A DNA stretch of 64,000 nucleotides from JABDMH01 sp964428345 (GCA_964428345.1 CAYRYD010000021.1:1-64000); one strand, 5' to 3'; shown: positions 25,385 to 34,817, numbered from the stretch's first letter. Notes: generated by a model not told the origin, from the letters alone. Numbers and translations are program-made.

Positions 25385-26260
25385 ATGAGTAAAACTAAGA
25401 ATTTCCGGCCAAGGCCTAATTTCGTCTGGTCGATTTTAAGTGTAGCCGGGGTATTGTTCTTACTGGGCCTTTTCGGACTAATCACTATCCATTCAAGTTC
25501 CTTTATGGAGTCTTTGAAAGAGGAGTTTGAGATGATTGTGGAGATCAATCCGAAAGCGAGTGAAAAACAAATTGAGAAATTGTCGGCTGACCTCGCTTCC
25601 GAATCCGGAGTATTGAAAGGATCGGTCAGGTTTACCAGCAAGGAAGAAGGTCTCAAGTTACTTAGTGAAGATCTGGGAGACGAATTGCTGAAAATGGAAA
25701 TGCCAAACCCTTTACCCGACATTGTCACTTTCCGTTTGGATGGAGAGACCTTTGATCTGGCCCGGTTGGAGGCGATCCGGGAAAAGTATCAGCAGGGCAG
25801 ACCGGAAGTGTTGTCCATTTATTATCAGGAAGGTTTGATTGAAGGAGTGGTTACCAATCTGGACCGGATCTCCTATGTATTCCTGGGTGCCGGTTTTTTA
25901 CTAAGTGTATTGGCATTGATGCTGATCTACAATGCGATCCGCCTTTCGATCTATGCCAACCGGTTTCTGATCCGCAACATGGAGCTGGTAGGGGCCTCCT
26001 GGGGCTTCATCCGGAGACCATTTTTACAAAAGAGTGTACAACACGGCCTGATCAGTGCAGTGATTGCCATTGCCTCATTACTGGTAGTTTATGGTTTGGC
26101 ATCGGAAAGACTCCCCGAACTCACACAATATTTAAACAGGGAAAACATTCTATATCTGATATTGATGCTGGTGGTGGCCGGTATGATGATCAATCTGGCC
26201 AGCACCTGGATCGTCGTCACCCGATTTTTGAGTATGCGTTCTCACGACCTCCATCTCTGA
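25385..26260 (+). CDS. ftsX: Cell division protein FtsX
   Basis: This 291-residue permease-like protein of the FtsEX complex sits in the inner membrane and relays ATP-driven motion of FtsE to peptidoglycan hydrolases at the septum. It has an N-terminal cytosolic tail, a first helix (ILSVAGVLFLLGLFGLITI), a periplasmic domain at about 45-165 (MIVEINPKASEKQIEKL, KGSVRFTSKEEGLKLL), and three further helices with the FtsX signature YNAIRLSIYANRFLIRNMELVGAS. No ftsE gene is adjacent, which is common in Bacteroidota. The downstream DUF3098-uppP-truB order is typical of the phylum. Confidence 0.93.
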   Translation: MSKTKNFRPRPNFVWSILSVAGVLFLLGLFGLITIHSSSFMESLKEEFEMIVEINPKASEKQIEKLSADLASESGVLKGSVRFTSKEEGLKLLSEDLGDELLKMEMPNPLPDIVTFRLDGETFDLARLEAIREKYQQGRPEVLSIYYQEGLIEGVVTNLDRISYVFLGAGFLLSVLALMLIYNAIRLSIYANRFLIRNMELVGASWGFIRRPFLQKSVQHGLISAVIAIASLLVVYGLASERLPELTQYLNRENILYLILMLVVAGMMINLASTWIVVTRFLSMRSHDLHL

Positions 26261-26330
26261 TCCGGTGATCAGGATCTTCAAACAGATTAATAAAATATTG
26301 GATATCTGTCAAAAACAAGATAATATCTGA

Positions 26331-26338
26331 TACTTTTG
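26331..26338 (+). promoter_or_regulatory. -7 promoter element of the DUF3098-uppP-truB-gld run
   Basis: TACTTTTG matches TAnnTTTG exactly and is followed by the ATG of the DUF3098 gene 18 bp later. The short leader means the upstream in-frame GTG at 26338 cannot be the start. It may drive the closely packed genes down to gldG. Confidence 0.6.
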
Positions 26339-26355
26339 TGCAAAATACCAGGTCA

Positions 26356-26670
26356 ATGAGCCAAACCAGGACATCCAAGAAAAAAGTAGTCACCACCAAA
26401 AAGGTTACCCCCACCGCACCACGTGCAAGAAAAACCAGTGCTCAAAGAGAACCCAGGGAGTTGATTTTCAAGAAACAGAATTATATGCTGATGGGTGCAG
26501 GTGCCGGGCTGATCTTCCTGGGAATGTTGTTGATGCTGGGCGGAAGCATGCCTTCTGCTGATGTCTGGGATGACTCCATTATTTATAGTTTCCGGCGTAC
26601 GGTCCTGGCGCCGGTGGTGATTCTGGCAGGTCTGGTTGTCGAAATCTTTGCAATCTTTAAAAGAGCCTGA
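26356..26670 (+). CDS. DUF3098 membrane protein
   Basis: This 104-residue protein belongs to DUF3098, a Bacteroidota family nearly always found beside ftsX and uppP. A basic, Thr/Lys/Arg-rich tail of about 40 residues precedes IFKKQNYMLMGAGAGLIFLG, which starts the first of two membrane helices; the second is at the C-terminus (APVVILAGLVVEIFAIF). Its role is unknown, but its position suggests envelope or division work. The ATG at 26356 is chosen because the promoter element overlaps the earlier GTG. uppP starts 10 bp after its stop. Confidence 0.9.
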   Translation: MSQTRTSKKKVVTTKKVTPTAPRARKTSAQREPRELIFKKQNYMLMGAGAGLIFLGMLLMLGGSMPSADVWDDSIIYSFRRTVLAPVVILAGLVVEIFAIFKRA

Positions 26671-26680
26671 TTTACCCTGA

Positions 26681-27487
26681 ATGAATGACCTCTGGGAAGC
26701 AATTGTACTTGGTATTATCCAGGGTTTAACTGAATTTTTACCGGTAAGCAGTAGCGGTCACCTGGAGATTGCCAAGTATCTGTTTGGTGATCAGAGTACC
26801 GGAGAACAAAGTCTTTTAATGACGGTCGTATTACATTTTGCAACTGCCTGTGCAACGATTTTTGTTTTCCGCAAAGCAATCTGGCAACTGGTAACTGAAG
26901 GATTCAGCATAAAAGCCAACGATTCGAATCTTTATATCATTTACATAGTGATCAGTATGATTCCGGCTGCCCTGGTTGGACTTTTCTTTGAGGAGTTTAT
27001 AGAATCGATGTTCAGTCAGAATCTGTTACTGGTGGGCATTGCCCTGATGATTACCGCCATATTGCTGATTATTGCCGACAGGAGCCGGCATACTACCAAA
27101 CCGGTAAATGGTTGGTCGGCATTTTTAATCGGAATTGCACAGGCTATTGCCATCATACCGGGCATTTCGCGGTCAGGAGCGACGATCTCGAGCTCGATAT
27201 TACTCAATATCGACCGCGAACGGGCGGCCAGATTCTCCTTTCTAATGGTGGTGCCGTTGATTTTTGGTAAGATTGCAAAAGATCTTCTGACCGGTGAATG
27301 GCACGTGGTAGACCGGTTTGGTCCCCTTACGGCTGGCTTCATTGCCGCTTTTATCACAGGGATTCTGGCCTGCATCTGGATGATCGAGCTTGTAAAAAGA
27401 GCCCAGCTTAAATACTTCGGCTGGTATTGTGCGGTAGCTGGTATCCTTTGCGTCCTTTGGGTAAATGGTGTTTTTTCCCATGCCTGA
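26681..27487 (+). CDS. uppP: Undecaprenyl-diphosphatase UppP
   Basis: This 268-residue inner-membrane enzyme removes a phosphate from undecaprenyl diphosphate so the lipid carrier can be reused for peptidoglycan and polysaccharide export. Both family motifs are intact: GIIQGLTEFLPVSSSGHLEI near the N-terminus and IPGISRSGATISS in the middle. About eight membrane helices are visible. The length is typical. Its 3' end overlaps the start of truB, suggesting translational coupling. Confidence 0.96.
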   Translation: MNDLWEAIVLGIIQGLTEFLPVSSSGHLEIAKYLFGDQSTGEQSLLMTVVLHFATACATIFVFRKAIWQLVTEGFSIKANDSNLYIIYIVISMIPAALVGLFFEEFIESMFSQNLLLVGIALMITAILLIIADRSRHTTKPVNGWSAFLIGIAQAIAIIPGISRSGATISSSILLNIDRERAARFSFLMVVPLIFGKIAKDLLTGEWHVVDRFGPLTAGFIAAFITGILACIWMIELVKRAQLKYFGWYCAVAGILCVLWVNGVFSHA

Positions 27488-28181
27488 TCTCTCCAATATT
27501 GTTTCTGGCATGATGATTATGGTAGATAAACCTATAGGTTGGACATCGTTTGATGTGGTGAACAAAATCCGTTATGCCGTCCGTAAGACTTTTCATCTAA
27601 AGAAATTTAAGGTAGGGCATGCCGGCACTCTTGATCCGATGGCTTCCGGCCTGCTGATTATCTGTACCGGCGCGATGACCAGACAAATCGATCAATATCA
27701 GGCTCAGACTAAAGTCTACCAGGGGACCATGCTGCTTGGTGCAACCACTCCTACCTATGATGCCGAAAGCGAGGTCAACCAGACTTATCCTACAGATCAT
27801 CTTACCCGGGAACTGCTTATCGGACAGGCCGACCTGATGACAGGAGAAATTATTCAGACTCCACCCGCATTTTCTGCGATCAAGAAAGATGGTGTGCCCT
27901 TGTATAAACTGGCCCGAGCCGGAAAGGAAGTAGAGATACCCCAAAGAAAAGTAAAGATATACGCTTTTGATCTGGATCTTATCGCACTACCCGAGGTGAC
28001 ATTCACCGTTAAATGCAGTAAAGGCACTTACATCAGGTCTCTGGTGCACGAGTTTGGTATGGCGCTGCAATCGGGCGCTTACCTGATAGCACTGAAACGC
28101 ACGGCGATTGGGGAACATAATCTGTCGAATGCCTGGCAACTCGATGATCTGATCGTGGCAATAAATGCTTTGTCAAAATGA
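27480..28181 (+). CDS. truB: tRNA pseudouridine(55) synthase TruB
   Basis: This 233-residue enzyme makes pseudouridine 55 in the T loop of tRNAs. The catalytic Asp is in GHAGTLDPMASGLL, the substrate-binding Tyr in the YQGTMLLGATTPTYDAESE segment, and the YKLARAGKEVEIPQRKVKI and CSKGTYIRSLVHEFG motifs follow. It lacks a PUA domain, as do many Bacteroidota TruB proteins. The ATG at 27480 overlaps uppP by 8 bp; an in-frame ATG at 27465 would overlap by 23 bp. Its stop overlaps the gldA start by 4 bp. Confidence 0.95.
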   Translation: MPDLSNIVSGMMIMVDKPIGWTSFDVVNKIRYAVRKTFHLKKFKVGHAGTLDPMASGLLIICTGAMTRQIDQYQAQTKVYQGTMLLGATTPTYDAESEVNQTYPTDHLTRELLIGQADLMTGEIIQTPPAFSAIKKDGVPLYKLARAGKEVEIPQRKVKIYAFDLDLIALPEVTFTVKCSKGTYIRSLVHEFGMALQSGAYLIALKRTAIGEHNLSNAWQLDDLIVAINALSK

Positions 28182-29083
28182 GTATTGTCGTAAAGAACCT
28201 CGAAAAGCGATACGGGAGCCAGAAGGCCCTGGCGGGAATTGATTTTACCGTACAATCTGGAGAGATTGTCGGTTTACTGGGACCTAATGGTGCCGGAAAG
28301 ACGACAACCATGAAAATCCTTTCCGGCTTTGTGGATGACTTTGACGGCGAAGTCCGGGTACAGGGGCTGGATGTACAGCATGAACCGTTAAGGTTGAAAA
28401 AGCTGATCGGCTACCTTCCGGAACATAATCCCCTCTATCTGGAAATGTATGTGCGGGAATACCTGGCATTCATCGCTTCGATTTATGGTCTGGATAATGT
28501 CAGAGACCGGGTACAACAGATGATCGACATGACCGGACTTGCCCGCGAACAGCATAAATTGATACGGGCACTGTCAAAAGGTTACCGCCAGAGGGTGGGT
28601 CTGGCCCAGGCTCTGATCCATGATCCGGAAATCCTGATTCTGGATGAACCCACCACTGGTCTGGATCCCAATCAGTTGGTCGAGATTCGTCAGCTCATCA
28701 AAAAACTGGGATCACAGAAGACGGTGATCTTCAGCAGTCATATCATGCAGGAAGTGCAGGCTCTCTGTGACCGGGTGATCATCTTACATCAGGGAAGCGT
28801 AGTAGCCGATGACAAGATCGCTTATCTGGATCAGGCTATCAATAATCAACGGGAGATCCAATTGGAGCTGGACCGGCCAATGGAGGGAAAATGGCTGCTC
28901 CGTGATCTCGTATCTGTGGTCGAGACTGGCAATCAATCCTATAAGATCATCCTGAAAAAAGGTAAAAATGATCCGCGTCCGGAAATTTTTGATTTCGTAG
29001 TGCATAAGGGCCGAAAAATTTTGGAGATGTCGGAGCGAAAATCATCGATGGAAGATGTTTTTCAGAAAATTACACTTGGTTAG
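28178..29083 (+). CDS. gldA: Gliding motility ABC transporter ATPase GldA
   Basis: This 301-residue ABC ATPase has Walker A GPNGAGKTTTMKIL, Q-loop YLPEHNPLY, signature LSKGYRQRVGLAQAL, Walker B ILILDEPTTGLDP and switch His in VIFSSHIMQEV. A C-terminal tail after residue 215 matches the GldA/NosF-type extension. With GldF and GldG it forms an exporter needed for gliding in Flavobacterium. Here all three genes are contiguous, and gldA is coupled to truB by an ATGA overlap. gldF begins 2 bp after its stop. Confidence 0.93.
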   Translation: MSIVVKNLEKRYGSQKALAGIDFTVQSGEIVGLLGPNGAGKTTTMKILSGFVDDFDGEVRVQGLDVQHEPLRLKKLIGYLPEHNPLYLEMYVREYLAFIASIYGLDNVRDRVQQMIDMTGLAREQHKLIRALSKGYRQRVGLAQALIHDPEILILDEPTTGLDPNQLVEIRQLIKKLGSQKTVIFSSHIMQEVQALCDRVIILHQGSVVADDKIAYLDQAINNQREIQLELDRPMEGKWLLRDLVSVVETGNQSYKIILKKGKNDPRPEIFDFVVHKGRKILEMSERKSSMEDVFQKITLG

Positions 29084-29085
29084 TT

Positions 29086-29820
29086 ATGTGGGCAATTTTC
29101 AGAAAAGAAGTGAATGGATTTTTCAGTACCCTCACCGGTTACATGGTCGTCGGAGTATTTCTAACCCTTTTGGGTTTGATGATGTGGGTGTTTCCCGATT
29201 ACAGCATTCTGGAATATAATTATGCCAGCCTTGACCAGTTGTTTACGATTGCACCGGTTATTTTTTTGTTTTTGATTCCGGCAATCTGCATGCGGTCGTT
29301 TTCCGAAGAAAAACAAACCGGAACCATTGAGACATTGTTTACCAAACCCCTGACCGAATGGCAGATTATTCTTGGGAAATATGCAGGGGCTTTATTTCTG
29401 GTTTTTGTCGCCCTTTTACCCACCGTCATTTATTATTATTCCGTCTGGCAACTGGGAAACCCTCAGGGTAACATTGACCAGGGGGAAGTGATCGGGTCCT
29501 ATATCGGCTTGTTTTTTCTTGCCGGTATTTTTATTGCGATCAGTCTGTATGCTTCGGTATTGAGCAACAATCAGGTTGTCGCTTTTCTGATCGGCGCTCT
29601 CCTGTGTTTTCTGGTTTATTGGGGATTTCAGTTTCTTAGCTCAATACCTGTATTTGTGGGTGGTGTCGATGATGTCTTACAAAAGATCGGAATTGATTAT
29701 CACTACCGGTCGATCAGCAATGGCGCCATTGACAGTAGGGATGTAGTATATTTTCTCAGCGCCATTTTTGTATTTCTTTTATTGACCCATTTATACCTGC
29801 GCCAAAACAGAAATCAATGA
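29086..29820 (+). CDS. gldF: Gliding motility ABC transporter permease GldF
   Basis: This 244-residue permease has six membrane helices and fits GldF of the ABC-2 family. Typical features are the N-terminal WAIFRKEVNGFFSTLTGYMV, and RSFSEEKQTGTIETLFTKPL in the cytosolic loop between helices 2 and 3, which contacts the ATPase. It partners with GldA and GldG. Its stop overlaps the gldG start by 4 bp, so the two are translationally coupled. Confidence 0.93.
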   Translation: MWAIFRKEVNGFFSTLTGYMVVGVFLTLLGLMMWVFPDYSILEYNYASLDQLFTIAPVIFLFLIPAICMRSFSEEKQTGTIETLFTKPLTEWQIILGKYAGALFLVFVALLPTVIYYYSVWQLGNPQGNIDQGEVIGSYIGLFFLAGIFIAISLYASVLSNNQVVAFLIGALLCFLVYWGFQFLSSIPVFVGGVDDVLQKIGIDYHYRSISNGAIDSRDVVYFLSAIFVFLLLTHLYLRQNRNQ

Positions 29821-31526
29821 GCCGGCTGAAGCGAACTTATGATCGATATTATTGGCTGGTAGCGACTTTGCTTGCGATTGTCCTGCTCAATGTCGCCGGT
29901 ACGTTTTTTCATGCCAGCATTGACCTCACCGAAGACAAACGCTACACGCTTACGGCGGCCACCCGGCAGATTGTCTCGGAGGTCAATTCACCAATATTCA
30001 TTCAGGTTTTATTGGAAGGGAAGTTTCCCGCTGAATTCCGGCGTTTGCCTGCAGCCATCCGTGAACTATTGCAGGACTTCAGGAAGCTGAACAGAAATGT
30101 CCAGTTTCGTTTTGATGATCCTTTGGAAGGTGAGCAGGATGAAGTAAAGGATCGGCTGGATGCCTGGGCCGAGGTTGGAATTATTCCGACCGAGCTCAAT
30201 GTCCGGGAGCAGGAAGGGCAATCCCGTCAGAGAATATATCCCTTTGCAATTTTTAACTATGGAGACCGGCAGGTTGCAATCAATTTGCTGGATGAAACCT
30301 CCGGAACTGCCTCGGGAGACGTGGCATTGAATACGAGCATTACCCTGCTGGAGTATAAGTTTGCCAATGCCATCCTGAAACTGCAGGCAACCAGTAAACC
30401 CAATATTTTATTTTCTGCCGGACATGGTGAATTACAGGGCCAGCAAACCGCATCGCTCGAAGCCAACCTTCGTGCATTTTACAATACCGGAAGAGTCGAT
30501 CTCGATAGCATCTATCAGGTTCCTTCGGAGATCGCGATGTTGATCATTGCCAAACCAACAAGACCGTACAGTGAGAAAAATCTCTTTGTAATAGATCAGT
30601 ATATCATGAATGGAGGATCGGTTATGTTTCTCCTGGATCCATTGATCGTCAATCTGGATTCAATCCGGCGGCATAATCAGTATCTCCCTCATGACAACGA
30701 AGTGAATCTGGATGAAATGTTATTTAAATACGGTGCACGGGTAAATAAGAATTTTGTACTCGATCTTAACTGTACGTCCATTCCTCTGGCCATTAACAAA
30801 CCCGGTACCCAGGCCCAGTTTAACTTATTTCCCTGGTACTATCATATTCTGGCCATGGGTGATGGAATACATCCGGTTGTAAAAGGGCTGGATCCGGTCA
30901 ATCTCTTTTTCCCGGCATCGATCGACACGATCAAGACCAGAAATCCCATCCAGAAAACATCCCTTCTAGTTTCTTCTCCCTATACCCGTTTGCAGTATAA
31001 TCCGGTTCTGCTGGACTTTGAAATACTGAAGACCAGTCCGGACCAAAGTAAATTTCAGGATCCGCCCCAGACAGTGGCCATGCTGCTTGAAGGCCGGTTT
31101 AATTCATTGTACGAAAACAGGGTCTCCCCTTCGATGAAGCAGGGTCTGGATGAGATCGGTGCTTCCTATAAGCCGGAAGGTGAACCGGCGAAAATACTTG
31201 TGGTCAGCGATGGTGATGTAGCCAAAAACTATATCAATCCCACCAATGGAGCAATCCAGCCACTCGGGTTTAATCAATTTGTAAACTATACCTTTGCAAA
31301 TCAGGAATTTCTGACCAATGCCGTCGAATATATGCTCGACCGGATAGGTTTAAGCGAAGCGCGGGCAAAAAACATTAAACTGCGTCTGCTGGACAAACAA
31401 CGTATACAAAAGGAGCGAGGTTTCTGGCAGATCCTCAATGTGGTATTACCCCTGGTTTTGCTGATTGTTGTGGGTATCATTTTTAACCTGTTGCGTCATC
31501 GCCGGTATGCCAGGGTGAGCGGCTGA
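29817..31526 (+). CDS. gldG: Gliding-associated ABC transporter auxiliary component GldG
   Basis: This 569-residue protein fits GldG, the extracytoplasmic component of the gliding ABC system, related to IFT52-like ABC_transp_aux domains. An N-terminal helix (WLVATLLAIVLLNVAG-like, residues 11-27) is followed by a periplasmic domain (DLTEDKRYTLTAATRQIV; FSAGHGELQGQQ; GGSVMFLLDPLIVNLDS) and a C-terminal anchor helix (ILNVVLPLVLLIVVGIIFNL). It is coupled to gldF by a 4-bp overlap. A DUF4340-like gene follows after about 100 bp. Confidence 0.92.
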   Translation: MSRLKRTYDRYYWLVATLLAIVLLNVAGTFFHASIDLTEDKRYTLTAATRQIVSEVNSPIFIQVLLEGKFPAEFRRLPAAIRELLQDFRKLNRNVQFRFDDPLEGEQDEVKDRLDAWAEVGIIPTELNVREQEGQSRQRIYPFAIFNYGDRQVAINLLDETSGTASGDVALNTSITLLEYKFANAILKLQATSKPNILFSAGHGELQGQQTASLEANLRAFYNTGRVDLDSIYQVPSEIAMLIIAKPTRPYSEKNLFVIDQYIMNGGSVMFLLDPLIVNLDSIRRHNQYLPHDNEVNLDEMLFKYGARVNKNFVLDLNCTSIPLAINKPGTQAQFNLFPWYYHILAMGDGIHPVVKGLDPVNLFFPASIDTIKTRNPIQKTSLLVSSPYTRLQYNPVLLDFEILKTSPDQSKFQDPPQTVAMLLEGRFNSLYENRVSPSMKQGLDEIGASYKPEGEPAKILVVSDGDVAKNYINPTNGAIQPLGFNQFVNYTFANQEFLTNAVEYMLDRIGLSEARAKNIKLRLLDKQRIQKERGFWQILNVVLPLVLLIVVGIIFNLLRHRRYARVSG

Positions 31527-31633
31527 AAAAAAGGTAAATCAGAGGTGCAGCCCAACAATATTGCATTTCGGGTGTTATCGGGAGATCTGCCGGGATATTT
31601 AGCCCGAATGAACCGGAACAAACTTTGTGTGCT

Positions 31634-32611
31634 GTGAAGTGGATCGTTGCCATTGTATTGATTTTTGCCGGAGTGGGCCTTTATTTCCTTTACGATAGGG
31701 AGAGAACTCCTGATCTGGCTGTAGAGTACCGCTATGCAGTGACAGATGTTGAGCAGATTGGCAGAATCAGCATAAACTACCGCCTGATGGATCCCGACAT
31801 CCTGCTGGAAAGAAAGCAGGATTTCTGGGAACTTAACGGAAAATACCGGGCTCGCGAAGATGCCATCAACAATTTGCTGGATGCCTTAAAGAAGATCGAT
31901 CTCCAGTTTATCCCCAACGCTGCTGCCCGTGAGAATATGATCCGGGACCTGGCAGCGACCGGGACCAAAGTGGAGATTTACAACCACCGGGGAGAAGTGA
32001 TAAAGGCTTTTTTTATTGGTGGAGTTACCCCCGACGAACGGGGTACTTTCATAATTATGGACGGGTCCCGTTCTCCGGCGGTAGTATCCCTTAAGGGTTT
32101 CGAAGGTACTATCCGGCCTTTCTTTATCATGCCGGAATCCGATTGGAGAGACCGGATCATCTTTCGCGAAGATCCGGATCGCATCAGCGAATTGACGGTG
32201 TACTATCCGGGTGAAGAGCACTTGTCGTTTTCCATTATCAAACGGGATCAGGCCTATCAGGTGGTCACACCTTGGAAATCCCCGGGAGGAGAGGATCCGG
32301 CGCCCAGGCCGGGAACTGTCGAAGCTTATCTGTGGAAATACCGGTCAGTGGGAGCAGAGGCGCTACTGAATGATCCGGATTTGAGAAAAAGCCTCCTGAA
32401 TAAAGTGCCATTCGTACAGATTACCATCCGGCGTACTGACCATTCAGAGTATTCCGCCCGGTTTTATCCGGTAGTCATTAATGGAGGTGAAAGAATCAGC
32501 CAACGGATCGAGCGTTACCATGTAGTGGATAGCGAGGGGGATATCTGGCTCGCCCAGCATCTCCTCTTTGGCCCCTTGTTTCAAGGTATCGATTCCTTTT
32601 TTTCGGAGTGA
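31634..32611 (+). CDS. DUF4340-like membrane-anchored protein
   Basis: This protein of about 325 residues has one N-terminal helix (WIVAIVLIFAGVGLYFLY) and a large extracytoplasmic region with repeated units of about 60 residues, as in DUF4340. Recognisable parts are ISINYRLMDPDILLERKQD-WELNGKYRA and the related second half. DUF4340 genes are often linked to GldG/ABC-auxiliary genes, and this one follows gldG by about 100 bp on the same strand, so a role beside the transporter is likely. The start is GTG 31634; a TTG at 31625 is also in frame. Confidence 0.7.
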   Translation: MKWIVAIVLIFAGVGLYFLYDRERTPDLAVEYRYAVTDVEQIGRISINYRLMDPDILLERKQDFWELNGKYRAREDAINNLLDALKKIDLQFIPNAAARENMIRDLAATGTKVEIYNHRGEVIKAFFIGGVTPDERGTFIIMDGSRSPAVVSLKGFEGTIRPFFIMPESDWRDRIIFREDPDRISELTVYYPGEEHLSFSIIKRDQAYQVVTPWKSPGGEDPAPRPGTVEAYLWKYRSVGAEALLNDPDLRKSLLNKVPFVQITIRRTDHSEYSARFYPVVINGGERISQRIERYHVVDSEGDIWLAQHLLFGPLFQGIDSFFSE

Positions 32612-32639
32612 GATGGATGTTAATTGAAGGACAAACCAG

Positions 32640-34751
32640 TTACAAATTGTTGAGTTGTTGCCGGATGATCCCAGCCTTGCGCTGATCTCCTGTGGCAGTA
32701 TAGAGGTCGAGTAGTTTTTGGTGGATGTTTCGGTCTTTCGGGTTCAATTGAAGTGCGCGGTTCAGGTATCGCTCCGCGTTGCTGAAATCATTCAGGTAAA
32801 AGTGTCCGGCACCCATGAGAAAATGGGCGGTCCAGTCGCCGGGATATAGTTTGAGATAAGGAGTAACGAAACGGATGATCTCCGAGCCGTTTCGGAGTGC
32901 TGTGTAGGCGTGACCCAGATTTAGCCAGGCATTGAAATCTCTGGGATTATCCTGATAGGCCTGCAGCAGCAGTGGTAACGCCGTTTGGATGTCTTTTTTT
33001 TGCAAGGCCTTTAATCCCAGATAATTATTCCTGTTATACCGTTTAATAACATAGGCAATCTCCTGGCCCTGGACATCAATTGAATGAATGGCATCCGGAG
33101 GGGGCATTGTCACTTTACGGACTTCCGGTGCGACGAACAAATTGGACATGACCGAGTAGTCCCAGTCGAGATTTCTGAGGTCCTTAAATCCGCTGTTCAT
33201 AAACCGGATATTCAGCGCCAGGGTATCGTAATAGTGATTGAGTGCATGGGCATTGTTGCTGGCTATGATCAATTTTTTTCTCTCCGGTTCTTTCAGGGAA
33301 GCTTCATTATCGATCAGCCAGTCGACACCTTCTGATACGGCCAGCTGCTGGTAGTCATCGTCGTACTTTTGGTAGGCGGATTGAAATCCACCAGCCAGTT
33401 CATTATAGTAGGCATACTGATAGGGATAGTTGCCCAATTGCCAAAACAACGTTTTCGCGGTCAATGTGATAAAGACAACAGCTCCGGCAATGTGAGGAAT
33501 ATTCTTTTTAAACGGAATGAACAAAGCCGTAAAAAGGCAACCAACCAGGACAACCAGTGTTGGATAAAAGAAAAGAACATGTCGCCAGCCATTATAGATC
33601 GGGGAATGGTTCCAGGTAATGTAGAGGATGGGGAAAACCACCGTGAATGCCAAAAAAATAAAATTACTGAGACCGGTTAACCGTACCAGCAATGGTGTAA
33701 ATAGTGGCAACAGTAAAATACCCAGTAAAATGGTAAGGGGTAAGGTGATGAGGAGTGATTTTGCCAAATAATAGACTGGGATATCGGTGGAGTAAAGCAT
33801 TTTTCCTTCAAAGAGCATTAAAATCCTAACCGGGAAATCAGAAGCCAGATTCAACGCCCTGATTAGATGGTCAAGAGGACTTTGAAAGAAATTGGGATAG
33901 CACAGTAGACCTGCAATGATTCCGGTCAAGGCAAGGACCATCGGCACCACCAGGAATTTTATGCTTTCAGCCGGACTTCCTCTTAAAAGACTTTTCCGGA
34001 AAGTGCTTTCTGATAAGAATTTTACAGCCAGGAAGAAGCCCAGATAGGCTACCGTAAGTATGCCTCCGATCCGGATACTGGTGGCAACAGCGATACCCAC
34101 AATAATACCTGCAACATTTGAGAAACAAATTTTGGGATATTTTTTGGCCGACCGGATGATGAAGTAAATGACCATCATAAAACCCAGGGCAAAAGGGATA
34201 TCCTTACTGTTGAAAAGCATATGTCCTGCAAATGTAGGAGAGGCTGCACCCAGCACCAGGGTAGTGCATCCGGCCAGCCAGCCGGTCAGTTCGATCGAAA
34301 GCATACCCATCAGAAGGAGAATTGCTATTCCGCAGGTTGCTACCGTGAGATGCCGGATTTTGTATTGATGTATTCCGGAAAAAATCCGGGACACCAGTGC
34401 GGCCGTCATTTCAAATCCAGCGCCGTAATATTTCTGAAGATTAAATTTCTTTCCATATACCGTGAGATCCGAATAGGAAGTGTCTTTTCCCATGCTGAGA
34501 TAATAGTCGAGGGCTGTCTCACCATAGGAGGCATCAATCGGTTCATCTCCCGGAATACCAATGGTCAAACTGGCCGTGAGAATCAAGATCGAGATGAGGG
34601 AAAACAGAGACCAGAATGCCTTTTTAAATACCGGTAAATCAGCAGTGCTATGAATTTCGGATATCCTATGTTCATAGTCTGCCGGTTTATTAGTTTTCCG
34701 TTTAACAGGCTTATTTCCTTCAGATCTCCTTATCGATGTTTTGGGTTTCAC
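32640..34751 (-). CDS. GT-C glycosyltransferase-like membrane protein with C-terminal TPRs
   Basis: This 703-residue protein has a basic cytosolic N-terminus, about 11 membrane helices (45-450) and a soluble C-terminus with tetratricopeptide repeats (about 585-700: ALPLLLQAYQDNPRDFNAWL, AHFLMGAGHFYLNDFSNAER). The first loop has the acidic pair expected of PMT/ArnT-type enzymes (IPGDEPIDASYGETALDYY). Such enzymes move sugars from lipid carriers to proteins or lipids on the outer face of the inner membrane. It is convergent with the DUF4340-like gene. The acceptor is unknown; TPRs may recruit a partner. Confidence 0.75.
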   Translation of the reverse strand: MKPKTSIRRSEGNKPVKRKTNKPADYEHRISEIHSTADLPVFKKAFWSLFSLISILILTASLTIGIPGDEPIDASYGETALDYYLSMGKDTSYSDLTVYGKKFNLQKYYGAGFEMTAALVSRIFSGIHQYKIRHLTVATCGIAILLLMGMLSIELTGWLAGCTTLVLGAASPTFAGHMLFNSKDIPFALGFMMVIYFIIRSAKKYPKICFSNVAGIIVGIAVATSIRIGGILTVAYLGFFLAVKFLSESTFRKSLLRGSPAESIKFLVVPMVLALTGIIAGLLCYPNFFQSPLDHLIRALNLASDFPVRILMLFEGKMLYSTDIPVYYLAKSLLITLPLTILLGILLLPLFTPLLVRLTGLSNFIFLAFTVVFPILYITWNHSPIYNGWRHVLFFYPTLVVLVGCLFTALFIPFKKNIPHIAGAVVFITLTAKTLFWQLGNYPYQYAYYNELAGGFQSAYQKYDDDYQQLAVSEGVDWLIDNEASLKEPERKKLIIASNNAHALNHYYDTLALNIRFMNSGFKDLRNLDWDYSVMSNLFVAPEVRKVTMPPPDAIHSIDVQGQEIAYVIKRYNRNNYLGLKALQKKDIQTALPLLLQAYQDNPRDFNAWLNLGHAYTALRNGSEIIRFVTPYLKLYPGDWTAHFLMGAGHFYLNDFSNAERYLNRALQLNPKDRNIHQKLLDLYTATGDQRKAGIIRQQLNNL

Positions 34752-34809
34752 GGAAGAAATTTGATCTGGTTAGTTTAAAGATAGAAAATTTCCTCCTGAA
34801 GAATCATAG

Positions 34810-34817
34810 GACTTTTG
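34810..34817 (+). promoter_or_regulatory. Possible -7 element of the S1/P1-type gene
   Basis: GACTTTTG matches TAnnTTTG except at the first base and lies 81 bp before the ATG at 34898, in the divergent gap after the glycosyltransferase start. Confidence 0.35.

Noticed and set aside
25096..25392. 98-codon open frame before ftsX
   Set aside because: It runs out of frame into ftsX, has no recognisable motif and covers palindromic, repeat-like sequence.
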